Source: Ampelocalamus luodianensis (Eukaryota > Streptophyta > Magnoliopsida > Poales > Poaceae). Taken from it: 64,000 nucleotides of DNA. The position numbers and the translations under genes were made by a program. The stretch is from contig CM070619.1 of NCBI GenBank assembly GCA_036346255.1, positions 34,602,342-34,666,341 of the forward strand, in the 5' to 3' direction. Shown here piece after piece: positions 62,826-64,000 of this stretch. Within the stretch, counting starts at the first letter, position 1. Each line of letters starts with the position of its first letter. Under the pieces are notes generated by a model. The model made no database searches. It was not told the DNA's origin and saw only the letters and a program-made list of their open reading frames with translations.

Positions 62826-63100
62826 TTAAATATATGTTTTGCAGGAATTTCTAAATATAGAAATGAGCTCAAAAAATTATGAATTTGTTTGTAGAGTCTC
62901 CCGGCATAGTGTATTTGATTGTGTAATTTTTTCAGAATTTTATCACTTACTATTGTTTCTCTAAAATTAATTTAAGTATACTATTTTTAGAAATTTTCTA
63001 ATATAGAAAATTAGGTCCAAACATTATAATTTTTTTTTCTAGGCTCCTTATATAGTGTACTTGATTGTGTAATTTTTCCATAATTTTATATGTTCCAAAT
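62826..63100. repeat. AT-rich tandem repeat, 146-bp period
   Basis: 'gtgtaattttt(t)c(a/c)' followed by 'aattttat' starts at 62921 and 63067. Between and before are matching 'tttaagtatactattttta' and 'ggtccaaacattat' type words. Same family as the fold-back at 54197-54693. Confidence 0.7.
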
Positions 63101-63110
63101 TATCTTGACA

Positions 63111-63725
63111 AATTAAGGGTTTATGTCTCGAAAATTAGGACGAAAGGTTTCGGAAATTAGGGTTTCATGATTTCATGTGATTTGGAATGTGGGAAGTTTA
63201 GTACCACATGACTACTCTAGGTAAGAGACACTCCCTCCTCCGCACATCCACACCCCGTCGCCTTATCCCCTTGCATGAAAGCTTGCTTTTATGGTGTGCC
63301 AAATCTCTGGACCCGTCTCCCGATTGATTCGCTTGCGCGCCTCCACCAGCAAGGGTGTTGTGTGACACTTTGCATGTCTGGTCCATTTAAATACATACTT
63401 CAAGTGCATATAAATACATACTTACTGCATATACAAAAGATACAAATTACTTACGACCCTTTCCTGTAAATTATAAGTTATTAACAAAGGAGACAATTGG
63501 ACCGGACATATTAGGAACCCTTTTTTACGGCTAGGCACAAGTTTTAGCAAGTGTCACAAAGTACTCATAACAGAGTTAGGGTTTCAGAAATTAGGGTTTC
63601 CAATGGAGTTGCAGTGTACGTGTTCATACATAAAATTGATGACACTTGAAGTGTTACAAGCATTACATGATACATGCTTGGGTTTATTGCAATCGAGACA
63701 CTCTTTGTTAATTTATCAGTTTATT
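63111..63725. other. Stretch without recognised gene
   Basis: It contains two 'gaaattagggtttc' words (about 63150 and 63586). No gene or known element seen. Confidence 0.4.
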
Positions 63726-63939
63726 GTGGATGATATTCTTTAATACTGTATTGTACCACAGACTAGATAAGCTTGTACATGAACCAACTGAGGGAAATAT
63801 TTGGCATGCAGATGACATAACAATGTGCATGCTATGGTATGTTGTTATACGATCTGCGTGCCACACATTTCCCTCTGTTGCTTCATATACAAGCTTATCT
63901 AGCTTGTTGTATAATATAGTATTAAAGAATATCATCCAC
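63726..63939. mobile_element. Fold-back MITE, 214 bp
   Basis: The left arm from 63726 (gtggatgatattctttaata) and the right arm ending 63939 are inverted over about 100 bases each, leaving a loop of roughly 10 to 20 bases near 63835. Flanking TTA-like bases are present, but the exact duplication is uncertain. A direct partial copy of the left arm begins at about 63945 and leaves the window. Confidence 0.75.
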
Positions 63940-64000
63940 TTTAACATTGTATTGTACCACATGATAGATAAGATTGTACATGAACCAATTGAGAGAAATA

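Overview
This is eukaryotic nuclear DNA, almost certainly from a grass. The evidence is the type and density of transposons: Ty3/gypsy elements with very long LTRs, a Ty1/copia element whose LTR starts TGTTGGAGATATGCC, Tourist-type MITEs, Mutator-like and hAT elements, and very GC-rich gene exons beside AT-rich introns. There is no operon, CRISPR array, rRNA or tRNA gene that I can support. Over 90% of the window is mobile DNA or its debris. Only one intact-looking host gene is visible: an RRM protein of the glycine-rich RNA-binding type, 34657-35406, with one intron. A second host gene, whose N-terminal exon resembles RF298-type E3 ligases (36775-37009), is cut by an LTR insertion.

Layout. 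(1) 1-4440: the 3' part of a long gypsy-type LTR (family A), running off the left edge. (2) 4465-7672: a 3.2-kb DNA transposon with about 95-bp terminal inverted repeats, a CGAGAAC target duplication and a decayed plant-mobile-domain gene. (3) 7680-9011: no gene recognised; then a Tourist-like MITE (9012-9473). (4) 9714-13560: a Mutator-like element with a decayed minus-strand transposase. (5) 14145-34248: a three-deep nest. A small MITE is split by a family-A gypsy element (14176-33980, target site TAGGT, 4.77-kb LTRs around an internal region of only 2.3 kb). The 3' LTR of that element is split by a 7.95-kb copia element on the minus strand (21473-29425, target site GGTAT). (6) 34249-37009: the gene island. 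(7) 37010-56094: another family-A LTR element (target site CATCC). Its LTR carries two solo LTRs of a second family (B) in opposite orientations: 37881-42240 with TSD TCCGA, and 43761-48591 with TSD AAGAC. The second of these holds a 570-bp hAT-like MITE. The end of this LTR is scrambled by an antisense Del/Tekay-like gypsy pol fragment, an AT-rich fold-back repeat, a MULE terminus and a copy of downstream flanking DNA. (8) 56100-58770: hAT transposon debris with a recognisable transposase C-terminus. (9) 59145-62097: an element with about 0.6-kb inverted repeats that contain GC-rich gene-like sequence. (10) 62106-64000: short tandem and fold-back repeats.

The elements do not form a pathway; the sequence is best read as an insertion history. 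Target duplications and nesting give the relative order: MITE, then gypsy A, then copia in the centre; gypsy A, then the two family-B insertions (later reduced to solo LTRs), then the hAT MITE in one of them on the right. Paired LTRs are nearly identical in AT-rich stretches but differ by clustered small indels and substitutions at C/G-rich sites. That pattern looks more like consensus errors at methylated sites than ordinary decay, so the frameshifts listed below should be read with caution.
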